Source: Phialocephala subalpina
Taxonomy: Eukaryota > Ascomycota > Leotiomycetes > Helotiales > Mollisiaceae
Reading direction: 5' to 3'
Length of the DNA: 64,000 nucleotides
Assembly (NCBI GenBank): GCA_900073065.1
Contig: FJOG01000054.1
Span: 62,001-126,000, forward strand
Shown here: positions 32,441-44,192 of the stretch, piece after piece
Layout: each line of letters begins with the position of its first letter
Numbering within the stretch: position 1 is the first letter of the stretch
Translations under genes and position numbers: made by a program
The notes under the pieces: generated by a model
Told to the model about the DNA's origin: nothing
The model's database searches: none
Seen by the model: the letters and a program-made list of their open reading frames with translations, nothing else

Positions 32441-35400
32441 TCACTTCCGTTTCCTCAACCCCTTCAACCCCGCGAACCAACTCCTCTTCTCTTTCGCCCC
32501 GGCATACCCCTCCTCCTCAACATCATGCTTCTGCACAATACTCAGAAAAACCTGATCCAACGTCGTCGGACTCACAGAATAATGCTCCAACCCCAACTCC
32601 TCCCTGCGATCCTCAAGCAACATAATCAAGGCTCCCATTCCATCCTGACACCTCGCTTCAACTTCCTTGCCTCCCGAAATCTCATCATCTGTGATTTCGA
32701 TAGCTTTGTCTTCTTTCTCGGAACTTCGAGAAATCGGGACTGAGAACCGGATTTGTCCGTGGTAGGTTTTATCTTCGATGAAAGCGCCGGGGAATTCGGA
32801 GAGGATCCACGTCTTGATGGTGTCGGTTTCGTGCGTTAAGGTGTGGGGTGCTGATTTCATGACGAGGTGGACGTAGTATGCGTCTCCGTGTTTCCTTCTC
32901 AGGTAGTCACTTGTTCCTAATGCTAGCATCCTCTTGGCCATGATACCTGCTCGATCAGCCAGTGCGTCAGCTTCCTCCATACTGTGCGTTGTGAGCAACA
33001 GACTTCGGCCTGGGACAATGGCTGCGAGGGTTTTCCACATCACTCTCTTGGCTGCGGCATCCATTCCGGAACTGGGTTCGTCGAGAAGAAGGACTGTCGG
33101 GTTACCAATTAGGGCGATACCGAGAGAGAGCTTGCGTTTGTTGCCACCAGATAATTTGGCAGCCATTCGGGAGGAGAAAGCTTGCAAACCAACAGCTTTG
33201 ATGACTTCTTGGACATTGTGCTCGATATCTGCTACTCCTCGGACGCGAGCATAAAAGCGAAGGTGCTCGAGTACAGTCATCTGGTCCATGGCATCGTATT
33301 GTGGGCAGACTCCCAAGTGGGAACGTGCTTGTGCTCGATGGCGAGATATGTCGATGTTCTCGACGAAGATGCTGCCTCCGTTCTTGGAAGGTTGCATGTC
33401 CCCTCGAATCAAGGAGATTGTTGTTGATTTCCCAGCTCCCTGTTTATCTTGTTAGTTTGCTGTTGTTGTAGTTCGGGAATGAGGATAGATGCATATCTTG
33501 GAAGTGCATTTGGAGTACCTAAGTAAAGGAATTGGCACTTACGTTTGGGCCGAGAAGAGCAAAGACCTCCCCACGCCTGATACCGAACGTCAGATTCTCA
33601 ACAGCAGTGACATGACCAAAAGTCTTCGTCAAATGAAGAACTCGGAGACCGTCATTCGAGCTAGTGACCCTTGCCAGCTCTTCTGCTACCTCCTCATCGG
33701 CAACGACAGAATCTTCACTGATGGGTGCAACCTTTCGAATTCTTCGATACCAAGCGAGTACTGATCCGCTGTCATACCAGAGCAAGATGGCGAAGAGGAC
33801 GAAGACCTGAATAATGAGGTACAGAACGGGTCCTCCATATTGCAGAATTCCCCCTGGGTATGAAGCAATGTCCTTGCCAGAGCAGGTCGTTGAGAATAGG
33901 TTCAAGGCAACGAAGAGAGCTCGAATCAGGCTTCCCATTGGAGTGATCAAGGAGATCGTGAAGTGGACGATGAGGAGGTATGAGTCGATCTTGTTTACTG
34001 GCTGGAGAATGTCAGTATTCTGCTAGAAGATTGCGAATATGAAGGACCTACCGCATAAGTGAGCGTAACCAAGTAGCCAATGAGATAGATCAAGAACATG
34101 ACAGCCTGGCCAGCGGCCGCGAAAGCATATGCCGAGAGCTGTGTCTTGGCAAACAGCGACACAACATATGACAACAAGATTGAAGCCATTCCAAACAGCA
34201 TGAAGACCACGAACAAATATCCAACGTGATACCACGCTGAAGAAGCAGCTGCAAAGATGGCAGTGCAGAGTGCGCTCGAGACAATGGCGATCATGAAGTC
34301 GAAGGTCAGGTACGCCAGCCAGAGAGGCAGCGATCGCACACCGTTCGAGTACTCAAGCCCACGAATGTTCCTCGTCCTCTCGACTGTGGGGTACAGCGAA
34401 AAGAATCCAGGGTATGCAGCCATAGCCAGACCGAAGTACACAACGAGTTGCAGCGACTTGCCTGTCCCTGGTGCCCAAGGGATGTCGAATGAGGCGTATT
34501 GAGTGCTGATGCTCATGTTGGTGAGTATGACATCCATGATGTTTTGTCCGAAGACAGCCGTATAGATGTCGCCATTGCCCTGGTATGCTAAAGTGGTCTG
34601 GGTACCGTCGAGGAAGAAGCCTGCTGGTGTGACGTTGGCGAAGTTCTGGTTGATGTAGTTGTTGAAGTCCGTCAATGTTTCGACCATTTGAAGCTTTCGT
34701 CGAATGACATCTGCTGGTGGAATGATGGGGAGAAGTGGAGCGTAGAGGCGTGTCAGAGTTGCGTTGGAGAACTGTGATGATGGGCCGACGAGGAGATCGT
34801 AGTGTTCTTGCGAATAGAGCGTCTCAATGTCCGACAATGAGATACCATCTGCGGGTCCACATCCAACAGCATGGAAGTTCTTCAGGAACAAGGTAACGAG
34901 ACCAGCAGCGATGATCGGAATGAGAAGAGCAGCTGCGTATGGAAGATAGTTGCGATGGAGAATGGTGAAGCGTTTCCGGAACAGTACCCATCCTTGGCGA
35001 AAGAATCCAATAGGTCGGCCAGTGTGTAGCTCCAATCCAGCTGCCCTTGTCGTGGTTGCAGCCTGCTTCTCAGATTTCTCCGGGTCTGGAGATTCTCGGT
35101 CGACAGTACTCGTGCTGCTCTTTGAGTTATCCACGCGAACCTCATCTGCCAGCTGTAGGAACACATCCTCAATGGTGGGGCCGGAAAGTTGATAATCCGT
35201 GAGGTCCTCCGCCTCGAGCTGTCTGATGATCTGTGCTGCTTGGCTCGAGGTCGATGCACTATACATGGTCTGTCCAAAGGTGGCATGTCTCGTGACGCCT
35301 TCAATATCTGGGACTTTTTCGTGGCCAGGTCCTGTTTGAAGATGGATTCGATAACCACCTCCAAGCCTATTCTTGAGCTCCACTGAGGATCCTTGGGCGC

Positions 35401-37521
35401 GCAGTGTCCCTTTAGACAAGATGGCGATCTGATCAGCAAGCAGATCTGCTTCATCTAAAAAGTGCGTCGTCAAGATGATCGTCCTTGCACCTCTCTCAGC
35501 AAGCAGGATGTCCCAGATCTTACGACGACTTAGGGGATCGAGTCCACTGCTAACTTCGTCAACACAACAGACTGCACTTCCCCCTGTGAACATCATTCCC
35601 AGTTGCAGCTTCCTTTTCTGGCCTCCTGAGAGAGTCTTGGCGCGAGCATCAATCTTTCTGTCCAGATCGATGGCTGTGATCAGAGTTCGAAGTGACTCCT
35701 TGGTGTCGCGATTTCCAGTCGACTTTAGACGATTGAAGATGCGGATGTGCTCCTCGACCGTCAACTCCTCCCAGAGTACGTTCTTTTGCGGGGCAATACC
35801 AAGGCCACCAGTGCCATCAACTGTGATTGTTCCACTCGTGACTGTGTTCAGTCCAGCAATCGCATCAAGGGTAGTCGATTTGCCAGAGCCGTTGGCCCCC
35901 AAAAGAACGCAAATCTGACCCTTTCTGGCACTCAGTGTCAGGTCATTGACAGCGACAACAGTTGCCTTCGGGGTCTTGGTCAACCAAGCGAACTTCCTAC
36001 GAAACCAGTTCGGCCGGTAATGCTTCGTGAAGCTCTCAAGCTTGACAGTCTCGCCAGAATTCGATTCTCCGAGATGTCCCACAACAGATCTACCACTTGA
36101 TGCTGTGCCATAGAGATATCTCTCGACTATGGCACCAAGGAGTGGGTAGGCAAAGATCTGAATTATGAGAAAGACCCACAAAACTATGCCGGGAAGGGTC
36201 CATGCTGCCCAACGAATTAGCACTGTAAAAAGGAGTTTCCTGAGAAAAAACCCCAGAACTCTCATACAGGAAAACAGTAAGTTGAGATGGGAATAAGCTT
36301 ACGGTTGTCAGGGGCTGCTCGAACAAGATCTGTGGCAAGCTTCTGTCGCTCATATCGAGCCATAAAGATGATGAAGAATACATAATTACAAGGTACGAAA
36401 AGAAGTGATAAGACAGCAACAGTACCCGAGTCATTGATCTTGATGACTTGAGAGACAACTCCGAGCAACAAAGTCACCAAGGCCATGGTGATTCCGGAGA
36501 GTTGCGCCTTCTTGAAAAAAGAAGCACCCAGAATAGAAAAGGAAGCAAGAGAAAGCCCCACAAGAAGGTGATATACAATTACAATAGCCATTGAAGTGGC
36601 AGCAAAAACACCAACACCAAGCACAACTCCCATGATGATCCAGCCAGGCGCATATATCATATCAAAAGCAAGATGGTACGACAAGATTCTTGCAACTTGA
36701 GGTTGCCATCTTTGAAGATTAGGCATCATTGCCTCGATGAGCTGGGACATTCCCAACTCTCGTTCAGAAGCAATGAATCCTGTCAAATGGTATGCAATTC
36801 CAACCATTCCAATCAAGAACGCAACTCCCAAGATGTTGATGATGGCTCCCATGTAGTTGACTCGAATGTTTGTATTCCTTTGTGCTTGTGTGATGCTTGT
36901 ATAGGGATATTCGAGGACGGACGTTGGGAGGGCAGATTGGTCGATGGTTGAGTTGAGTCCAGCGATTGCATAGTCGACAGCTCGTTGGAGGGGAAGGAGG
37001 TAGATCTCGGCATCGTTCGTATCCTTGTTGACGTCTATCTTTGTGCCAAAAGATCCATCTGCTCGAAGGGTGTAGTTCCACAGTCCGCCTGTCCCTTCGG
37101 TCGGCGAAGAGATGAAGACGATCGCGCCATAGCAAGACGTTGCTCCTCTCAGAGAGCTTCTGCAACTTTCGAGTAGGGCATTCTCGTCTGTGAGGCGCAC
37201 GACCTTCTTCCCACTCGCAGAGGCCGACACAGTATCAATGACTCGGTCAATGTCTCCTCCCGCCAGACCATTGTTGACAAACGCCAGCGTATCTCTCCCA
37301 CCACCTGCAGCATCCAGACCTTCTGCCAACGTGCGAATCTGATGGCCAGATCCAATTCCATAGTTCGAAGGAGGGACGAAGAGATTCCTGGCATAGCTAA
37401 GGAATATCATGAACGCCACAGGGAGGATGAAAGCGCGAATGCTTGTGGCGAATGCATGTCGATTGAGCGCGATGAGGATGTTCTTCCTGGTCAAGGTCCA
37501 GGACTGGCCGAGGAGCGCCAT
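32441..37521 (-). CDS. Full-size ABC transporter, subfamily A type
   Basis: Four exons (37521-36303, 36222-34052, 34001-33543, 33439-32441), 1615 residues. Each half has a membrane domain followed by a nucleotide-binding domain. NBD1: Walker A LLGANGSGKSTTLD (about 514), signature LSGGQKRKLQLG, Walker B CCVDEVSSGLD. NBD2: Walker A split by the third intron (GPN/GAGKSTT, about 1283), signature LSGGNKRKLSLG, Walker B VLLLDEPSSGMD. The large polar loop after the first helix of each membrane domain (for example the Asn-rich segment before SVLEYPYTS) is the ABCA hallmark. Such proteins move lipids or hydrophobic substrates; this one's cargo is unknown. Met at 37521 (MALLGQSWTLTRKN) is preferred over 37608 because it matches usual ABCA starts. 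Note VDEV, not DEP, in NBD1. Confidence 0.93.
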
Positions 37522-38424
37522 GATGAGAGCGATTGAAGATGTATTGAGAGTGTCCAAATCATCACGACCTGGGAGACATCGACTTCGTGTTGAAGGCAAT
37601 CGTCGCAATCGCCAAGTGTGCGAAGGACTTAGGAGCGTCTTGGAGGGGGGGTTTCGGAGGAATCAAGGTCCGAGGATGCTGCGGGACAATGAGGGCGTGA
37701 GAGAGCGACTAAGAGTAATGTACAAATGAATGCGAGTATAAATACGAATTGAAGATATAATCAGAGGAAACGGAAGCCATTGGCGCAAAATGAAGATGTT
37801 GATCGCTCTTGCACCTTGAATGTTACGAAACCACTTGATAGGCTGCGCTAGCTGTGATAGGCAAACTCTAAAACGCCTGAATTGCCCGAGGTCTGAGCGC
37901 CACAGGGGCCGGCCCGTGAAGATTGTGAGTGAGAACTTTCTCTCGCTCCACCGTCTCTGAATCCCTTCATCTCACTGTCCACAATCCAAGTAGGATGCAA
38001 TTGATTGAAGTTCGCGATGTACTTGCAGATTTCTCGATCGGACAATCAACTTCTGATAAATAGGAAGATTTGAAACCGAACGAAGACTCCATGAGAGCCA
38101 CCAGCAGTGGCTTCCAAACGCTGTCTCACCCCACCATTCAGTCATTTGCTGTGTATCGTGCCACGAGATATCCTGAGTTGAGACGCTCTCTTGGAGAAGG
38201 CCGCTCAATGTCCTTCCATCTTTCACGTTGGCATGATCTAAACTTGCGGTTGTGTAAATCCTCGACATTGCTTCAATTCTACACATCGCTCGCCTGATAA
38301 ATTCAAATCCATCGTTCTGCATCAATTCCACGCATCGCATCGTCTAAACAACTCGTTCCACCATTTAGCAAGATCCCCAGCAAATAGACACACGTTTTGC
38401 TCATCGCGAAGCTCCATAAAACAT
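37522..38424. other. Gap upstream of the ABCA gene, no gene seen
   Basis: Only short frames; it contains the ABCA promoter and the 3' flank of the GH128-like gene. A minus-strand frame at 37972-38340 is not protein-like. Confidence 0.4.
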
Positions 38425-39358
38425 TCAGAATGCAGAATATGCATACACCTTCCCCAAGCTCGTCGGATTCGCGGCCCCATCGACAATTGCACCACTCGCC
38501 TTCGGGTCACACCAGAACCACGAGTAGTGAGAGACATACGTCTGCGAATCAAGCCATGGAAGTACAGTACGCAGAAAGGTCTCTTGCTCAGCCTCCGTAC
38601 CTGAACCGTTGAACTACACCTGTAAGCAGAATTCTCACGAAGAAGCAGCAAACATACCTCAGTAATCCAGAGATTCAACGAACCCGCAACAGCCTTCGCG
38701 CTTCCAATGTACGCCTTGAAGTATGGCACGTTTGTGGCTTTGTCATACCAATGGATAGGGATGAAGTCAATATGACAACCGGTGCAGAGCGTCAAGAATT
38801 GAGTGAGCCATGGTAGTCCCGATCCTCCATTGGAAACAGCTGGAGCTCCAAGGTATGCTTGACCAGCGAAGGGTTTCATGTACGTTCGATAAGCGTCGGC
38901 TGCTACTTGTGGACTCATGCAGGAACCTCCGCCGCCACATTTGTCGGGCTCGTTAAACGCGAGGAGATGCGTGCTGCCTCTGCTCAGGGCGATGTTGACG
39001 TTGGCGACCCACTGTCCCAGTTAGCAGATTTTCAAAGGAGTTCTAAGATTCACTCACACTGTTTGTATGATCTGCACCATTACCCCACGACATCGGCACG
39101 AACTCGAGGCTGGAGGGGAAGGCTGGATCCATGTCCGAAGCCCAGTTGTAGGCCCAAGAGACCTGGCTGCCCATGCCATGGAAGTTCTGGAGGTATTGTG
39201 CCTTGGCGTATGGAAGCCCACGCTTCAGTATTTGTTTCAAGGGACCTCAAGGAATGCGTGTCTGTAGTACTATTCCGAAGGATTGACGCCGTATGACCCT
39301 ACAATGCCTTTGTGGCACATGAAAACAGAGTCTTGAAAGTCATGGTTGCAGCCACCAT
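38425..39358 (-). CDS. GH128/asl1-like glucanase, N-terminus unresolved
   Basis: Three exons are secure: about 39247-39058, 39011-38658 and 38613-38425, in phase. They encode KRGLPYAKAQYLQNF, VSWAYNWASDMDP, LEFVPMSWG, HLLAFNEPDKCG (acid/base Glu), FIPIHWYDK, LNLWITEF (nucleophile Glu) and SHYSWFWCDPKASG, the order of motifs of asl1-like GH128 beta-1,3-glucanases. A secreted protein needs a signal exon; ATG at 39358 (MVAATMTFKTLF) is a candidate, but linking it requires a weak GTGCCA donor and a GAG acceptor, so the true start is uncertain. It would act on fungal wall beta-1,3-glucan during growth or remodelling. The divergent neighbour is a small secreted protein. Confidence 0.8.
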
Positions 39359-39776
39359 CTCGACGAGTCAAGTAGGAATCGAGGTTCTGTTGCACGATAT
39401 CTGACAACAATCAACTTGGCGCCTTGTGACTCAGCCAATTTCCCTCTGGTATATCAAGGTGCTAAAAGTCCCGTTGAGAGATTCACTTCTCTGTTCTAGG
39501 TTCAGCCCTTATCGTGACTTTGCTATCGCTGCTTCCTTTCTACCAAACCAGCTCGGCAGGCAGATCGAAATTCTTTCGTGCAAACGCCAACGCGTCTCTT
39601 TCTTTCATGAACAAGCGCATCTCTCCTTTGCGCCAACTTGACACCTCTTCCTTCTCTTCTTTCACTCGCTCGAGACCACGTCGTTCACTTGAAGACTTGT
39701 CCTTCCATCCTCCACTTGAGGTATACCTCGATACTCGGCTTCAGAGCTCCTCGGAATGCTTCTCTGGAACCTCAAC

Positions 39777-40094
39777 ATGAAGTATCTCGGCGCCCTCCTC
39801 GCGTTCTTCCTCCTGATCGCCAACGCCTTCGCCAACCCAGATCACAATGCCACCCTCCTCGTCGAGCGTGGAGGTCTGAAGCCATACAACCCCGCAGCAC
39901 CGAAGGGTACCTGCAGCATACGTGTGGTTGAAGAAAGATCTCGAGTGCGTCACCAAATCACCGATGTTGGTGGGAAAAGCCAAGGTGGGACAAAGAATAG
40001 GGGCTCGGCTAAGTCCCGTCACCACTCCGAACATGAAAGTCTTGATGAGTGCTTCGATAGCTTAAACTCAACGCTCGAAATCATGCTGTTCTGA
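39777..40094 (+). CDS. Small secreted protein, unknown function
   Basis: 105 residues. The pyrimidine-rich leader (39500-39776) is typical of fungal 5' UTRs. Signal peptide MKYLGALLAFFLLIANAFANP; an upstream in-frame Met at 39756 would extend it. The mature part is short, basic and polar with two cysteines (GTCSIRV, DECFDS). It could be an effector-like or antimicrobial small protein, but nothing in it proves this. A further intron that would change the C-terminus cannot be excluded, since the tail from about residue 60 is low in hydrophobics. Confidence 0.5.
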   Translation: MKYLGALLAFFLLIANAFANPDHNATLLVERGGLKPYNPAAPKGTCSIRVVEERSRVRHQITDVGGKSQGGTKNRGSAKSRHHSEHESLDECFDSLNSTLEIMLF

Positions 40095-40470
40095 TAATAT
40101 GCTTTTGAAATAGGAATTGATCAGACTCATCAATCAGTCAGCCTCTGAAAGGCCCAAAGGAAGGTGGGATTCTCAATGTCCCAGCCTTGCCTGGACTTTC
40201 TCGTCTCACTTCCTCCGAGCGACGACGATCGCTGCCAATGCAGCGACTCCTTGCTGCACAGGATCTCAACCTCAAGTTCTCGATCTGTCGTGAAGTGAAG
40301 GTGGTGCCATGATGTCTAATTCCATTTCTCTGGGAGTTTTCGCGGCATTCCCTTTTGCTAATGTCTGTTGTTGGAGGTGGTACAATCCATGTTGTAGACG
40401 AACAAAGTGCGATACAATACAGAAGGCGTTCTAATCTCCCCGCAGTCGAGCCAACCGACCTCCACTTCCC
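40095..40470. other. Gap between the small secreted protein and SPT10
   Basis: The 3' flanks of the two convergent genes; no further gene seen. Confidence 0.4.
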
Positions 40471-42096
40471 TCACCTACCACCATACTCCCTCCCCACAGT
40501 CCTCAACGCCTCCTCCGCCGCCCTCGCCGCAGCCTCAGCCTGCAACTGAATCAACGCCCCATCCTCATCCTCCCCATCACCATCCTGCTCATGCTCCCCA
40601 TCTTCTCCATCAATCAACATATCCATATCCTCATTCCCATCCACTCTCCCATGACCACGTCCACCTAGCATCGCCTGAAACGAATCGGAATCATGCCTCT
40701 CATCATCGTGCCCGAAATGATCATGCTCCGGACTCTCAAGCGACTCGTGATTGTAGCCACCTAAATGATTCCGAACATCTTCCATGATTTGTGGATCGAG
40801 AGGTAGGTAGTCACTTTGCATCCGTGCTACAGGTGCTGTCTGCTGCGGTGGTTGGAAATTAGGTTCTTGTCCAGGGAGTGAGCGATTGAGAACCTGGGGA
40901 GAGACGGAGCCTTGACCAGCGTGGCCTGAAAACCCGTCTTGGTGGTCGTGTTGGAGGCTGAGAGCTCGTCCGGCTGCACTTACGCCTCCTTGACCTGAAG
41001 GCGGCGGTATCCGTGGCGCTGGTCGGATTACACCATCTGCTCGCACTACAGGAGCCTTTCCTAATTCTTTGCATTGCGTGCAATTCCTGATTACGAGACT
41101 GACTGTCTCCTTGATTCGTACCCAGTGATACCTCTCCGCGATGGTAGCAGTTGTCTTGTTGATACCACCATGCTGCAGAACGTGCACAGTCCTGGCAATC
41201 TCGTACTGCTTCTGGGGGTCAGAGATGACCTCTTTGTCTTTGAGCATCAGCTTATCAGACTCGGGAAGAAGCTTGTAATGTGTTGCAGCGCTTCGAAGTC
41301 TGCTCTTCTCTGCCCGATCAGCTCCTGCTGGGTACTTGCCGTACTTCAAGTAGAACTTGATCTTGTCAAATCGTTCCTCGCTCACAAAATCCTCTCCTTC
41401 GGGTCCTAGATCTCGTCCGTAGATGATGGCATCTATCATTTGTCCAGGATAGCTTTTCAGGTTGCCTGCTCCTTTGACTCGCCCAATTCGCTTGAATCCC
41501 AATGCATCCCAGATTCGGCATGACGCTACATTGGTCTCGTAGACAAGGTTGAAGACTGAGTATGTGTATCCGAGTTTTGGCGCCCATTCCAGATAGCTTT
41601 CTCCCATAAGTCTGCCTACACCTTTATTCCGGACAGCATCCGTGACGAGAAAGCCAGCATTGCAGACATGACTGCTCCGTCCTGGGTAATTTGGCTTGAT
41701 ATAGTAACTTCCTAAGCACTCTCTAGCCCAGTCCTTGCCTTCTAGTACATCGTCTACACTCTCAATGTTCCCCAGCAGCATTACAGCCCCGAAGTTCTGG
41801 AACCAATACGGTGAGAACCTGTCCACAGACATGATATCGACGAAAGGGTATGTGTCTCCATTCTCAATCTCTTGATTCAGTTGGTCGCAGAGGTACGCGA
41901 GGAGGGACGGAGGGACTTGATGCGGAGAGGAGAAAGGAACGATTGTAGCGATAGTAACTCGATCACGGAGAGTGACTTGTCGAGGGTATATTTCGACAGG
42001 TAGAGGGGGATTCGGATCGTGAGGGTCTGGGAATGGTGCGGAGCCCGAGGTACGGTAGATAGCGGGGCTCGAGGGGTCATCGAGCATGGCAGGCAT
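40471..42096 (-). CDS. SPT10: SPT10: GNAT domain plus integrase-like HHCC zinc finger
   Basis: Intron-less, 541 residues. The N-terminal half is a GNAT acetyltransferase with VMLLGNIESVDDV, acetyl-CoA loop VRNKGVGRLMGESYLEW and YETNVASCRIWDALGFKRIG. After KFYLKYGKYP comes a zinc-binding H2C2 module: ARTVHVLQHGG (two His) and IRNCTQCKELG (two Cys), the type found in retroelement integrases. In yeast Spt10 this module gives sequence-specific DNA binding at histone promoters. The rest is Pro/Gln-rich, ending in an acidic run (DGEDGEHEQDGDGEDEDG). GNAT and H2C2 in this order is diagnostic of the SPT10 family, so it is probably a nuclear regulator of histone genes. The next gene to the right is divergent, with about 680 bp between starts. 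Confidence 0.88.
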   Translation of the reverse strand: MPAMLDDPSSPAIYRTSGSAPFPDPHDPNPPLPVEIYPRQVTLRDRVTIATIVPFSSPHQVPPSLLAYLCDQLNQEIENGDTYPFVDIMSVDRFSPYWFQNFGAVMLLGNIESVDDVLEGKDWARECLGSYYIKPNYPGRSSHVCNAGFLVTDAVRNKGVGRLMGESYLEWAPKLGYTYSVFNLVYETNVASCRIWDALGFKRIGRVKGAGNLKSYPGQMIDAIIYGRDLGPEGEDFVSEERFDKIKFYLKYGKYPAGADRAEKSRLRSAATHYKLLPESDKLMLKDKEVISDPQKQYEIARTVHVLQHGGINKTTATIAERYHWVRIKETVSLVIRNCTQCKELGKAPVVRADGVIRPAPRIPPPSGQGGVSAAGRALSLQHDHQDGFSGHAGQGSVSPQVLNRSLPGQEPNFQPPQQTAPVARMQSDYLPLDPQIMEDVRNHLGGYNHESLESPEHDHFGHDDERHDSDSFQAMLGGRGHGRVDGNEDMDMLIDGEDGEHEQDGDGEDEDGALIQLQAEAAARAAEEALRTVGREYGGR

Positions 42097-42772
42097 GTTG
42101 GGGGGTTCTCGCGAAGAATAGGGGTTCAGGGGTAGCCCGCGTAACTGGTTGAACGATCAGATTTGTGTTATTTCATTGAACTGAGGGGTAGAAAGCTCTC
42201 AAAGGTGGTGGTACATTGGGAGAGAGGTTGCAGTCCACCACCAGGCCCCAGCCTGTCCAATTGTCTACAACTACGAGTGCTACGAGGCACAGTGTTGATG
42301 GTAGCTGGAAGCTGTATCGATGGTTCGATTCGGTGGTGGTGATGTGGATTGCGAGTGTTGGTCTGAGAAATTCACTCGAAGATCGTGGAACCACTGCAGA
42401 AGAAAAACACGGTAGCCTCGTTTGCTGCCTCAGGCATTAATGCTAGGCACTCCAGTGTTTCAGCAAATAACTGTCAGACTGCACAAGAGCTCTTCTTCCT
42501 TCTCTGTTCGGTGTCAACAAGCCTTATCACTGCTATAGTGCAGCTTGGGAATTGTTGATTTTCTGGAACTTTGATATCGCTATTTTCGCACTTGTTGTCT
42601 TTGTTCTGATGTGTTCTGAGATTTACTGGGCGTGGGCATACCTGAGCCCACTCGCAACTTCTTCATTTCAGCCTTGGAGTCGGCAAATAGTCTCTCCGCA
42701 CTTATTTCTTTCTACAACGTCTTCACTTCAGCTTTCATCTTCAGCTCAAATCTTTCTTCACTCGTTTCAATC
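42097..42772. promoter_or_regulatory. Divergent upstream region of SPT10
   Basis: About 680 bp without a convincing frame. A CT-rich leader precedes the gene at 42773. The sequence GGTTCGATTCGG near 42321 resembles a tRNA B-box, but no cloverleaf forms around it. Confidence 0.4.
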
Positions 42773-43221
42773 ATGGACCCCGGGTTCTATCGCCAAATGA
42801 CAGATGTCATGGGCTTGGTCCCCAAACGACCAGAGATCCCAGAAGAAGCACTCGCAAACGTCGGTGATCCATCGGCCCGCAAGACTCCGCCGGATACCAA
42901 TTGGACCGTCTACAGCCCGAATGTTACAAGGGGGAACTTGGAGCAGATGCAGGACTTAAGCTCAGAGGATCCCCGTATGTCCGTTGGATGGAAGGCGAAT
43001 GAGTCTGGCACTCAGGAGGAGCCAGAGACTGGAGGGTGGATGTCGAGTACTGAGCAGCAGCCTTTCATGGGGAATTGGACTGGGGAGGTTAGCATGCATA
43101 GATACATGGTTGTTGATTCAGAAGCGTGAGTCTTGAGCCAGACATTGGATCATGCAAGTGCAAAAAAATGAATCTTTCCAGAATGGGCATCTTCTCTATG
43201 TTCTTTTCTTGCATTTGCTAA
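42773..43221 (+). CDS. Hypothetical protein, 130 residues
   Basis: Exon 42773-43125 and a short exon 43182-43221 give an acidic protein with tryptophans spread along it (TNWTVYSPNV, MSVGWKANE, GGWMSSTEQQ, GNWTGEV). I do not recognise it. The stop TAA touches the ATG of the next gene directly. A different acceptor (43232, ...GGCTTCAAG after a GCTAAAT branch-like sequence) would instead join exon 1 in frame to the DUF3237 protein, making one gene. The choice needs transcript data. Confidence 0.45.
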
Positions 43222-43897
43222 ATGGCTTCAAGTACACCCAAAGCCTCAGACCAAGCTTCCAATTACCCACACCCCAGTCTCTCCCTCCCCCATCCATCCC
43301 TCAACCTCGACTTTCGAATGTCAGTAACTCTCAACCCCAAGATCTCAGTCGGCGCCACCCCCTTCGGCCACCGCAACTGGATCTCCTTCACAGGCGGAAC
43401 CTGGTCCGGTTCCTGGGGTTCTGGAATCGTCTTGGTACTTCCCCTTGCCCTCTCCTCCTTTCTTTTCACTTCCCTCTCTTCCTCTTCATACTTGTTACTC
43501 ACACAACCAGCCGGGCGGACAAGACAGCCAAATCATTACCCCGGACGGCTCGGCTCGACTAGAAACAAACTATATCCTTCAGACCTACGACCAGCCACCA
43601 GCACACATCGTGATCAAAACCCACGGCTGGAGGACAGGACCTCCAGATGTCCTAGCTCAGCTAGCTGACCCTGAGAAAGCGGATAATGTTGATCCACATA
43701 GTTACAAGATGAGGTTGTTTATTGAGATGGAGACGGGGGATGAGAGGTATAGGGATAAGGTGAATTGTGGGATGTGGGTTGGGGGTGGGATGAGGAAAGG
43801 GGCTGAAGTTATCTATGAGTGAGTATTGAAATTTTGAGGCATGATGTGATGAGTGTTGTTTGCTGATGATGATGATAGTGCATATCGAATCTCTTGA
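43222..43897 (+). CDS. DUF3237 (UPF0311) family protein
   Basis: Three exons (43222-43434, 43511-43818, 43879-43897), 179 residues. Beta-barrel family core visible: FTGGTWSGSWGSGIVLPGGQD with the first intron inside, IITPDGSARLETNYILQTYD, HIVIKTHGWRTGPPDV, and the ending KGAEVIYDAYRIS. The function of DUF3237 is unknown; it is widespread in fungi and bacteria, usually about 150-180 residues, so this protein is complete without any upstream addition. Its ATG abuts the preceding stop with zero spacing, which leaves no room for a separate leader and makes either a shared transcript or a fused model possible. Confidence 0.8.
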
Positions 43898-44192
43898 TCT
43901 ATGTTGTCTACATCTAGAACTCATACAAATGTCCCGCAGGGATACTTCCATCTATGCCCATCCAGAACATGCTTGCGGTCTATACGTGCAAGTTGTTACT
44001 ACTACATTCCCTTATCCTCTGTCGCCAAGCATACAGATCGATCTTCTCTTCTACCCATCATCCCACTGCCTCTGCAGCAAGCACTAGTCCACACTCCATC
44101 TCACCAATGCAATCCGCCGTCCAAGATCTCACCCTCTCAACACCCTCACATTCCTCGGTCGTAAAACATTTGACTCCCCTCTCTCGCCCACT

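Noticed and set aside
42216..42440. tRNA-like B-box GGTTCGATTCGG
   Set aside because: No A-box at the right distance and no acceptor stem can be drawn.
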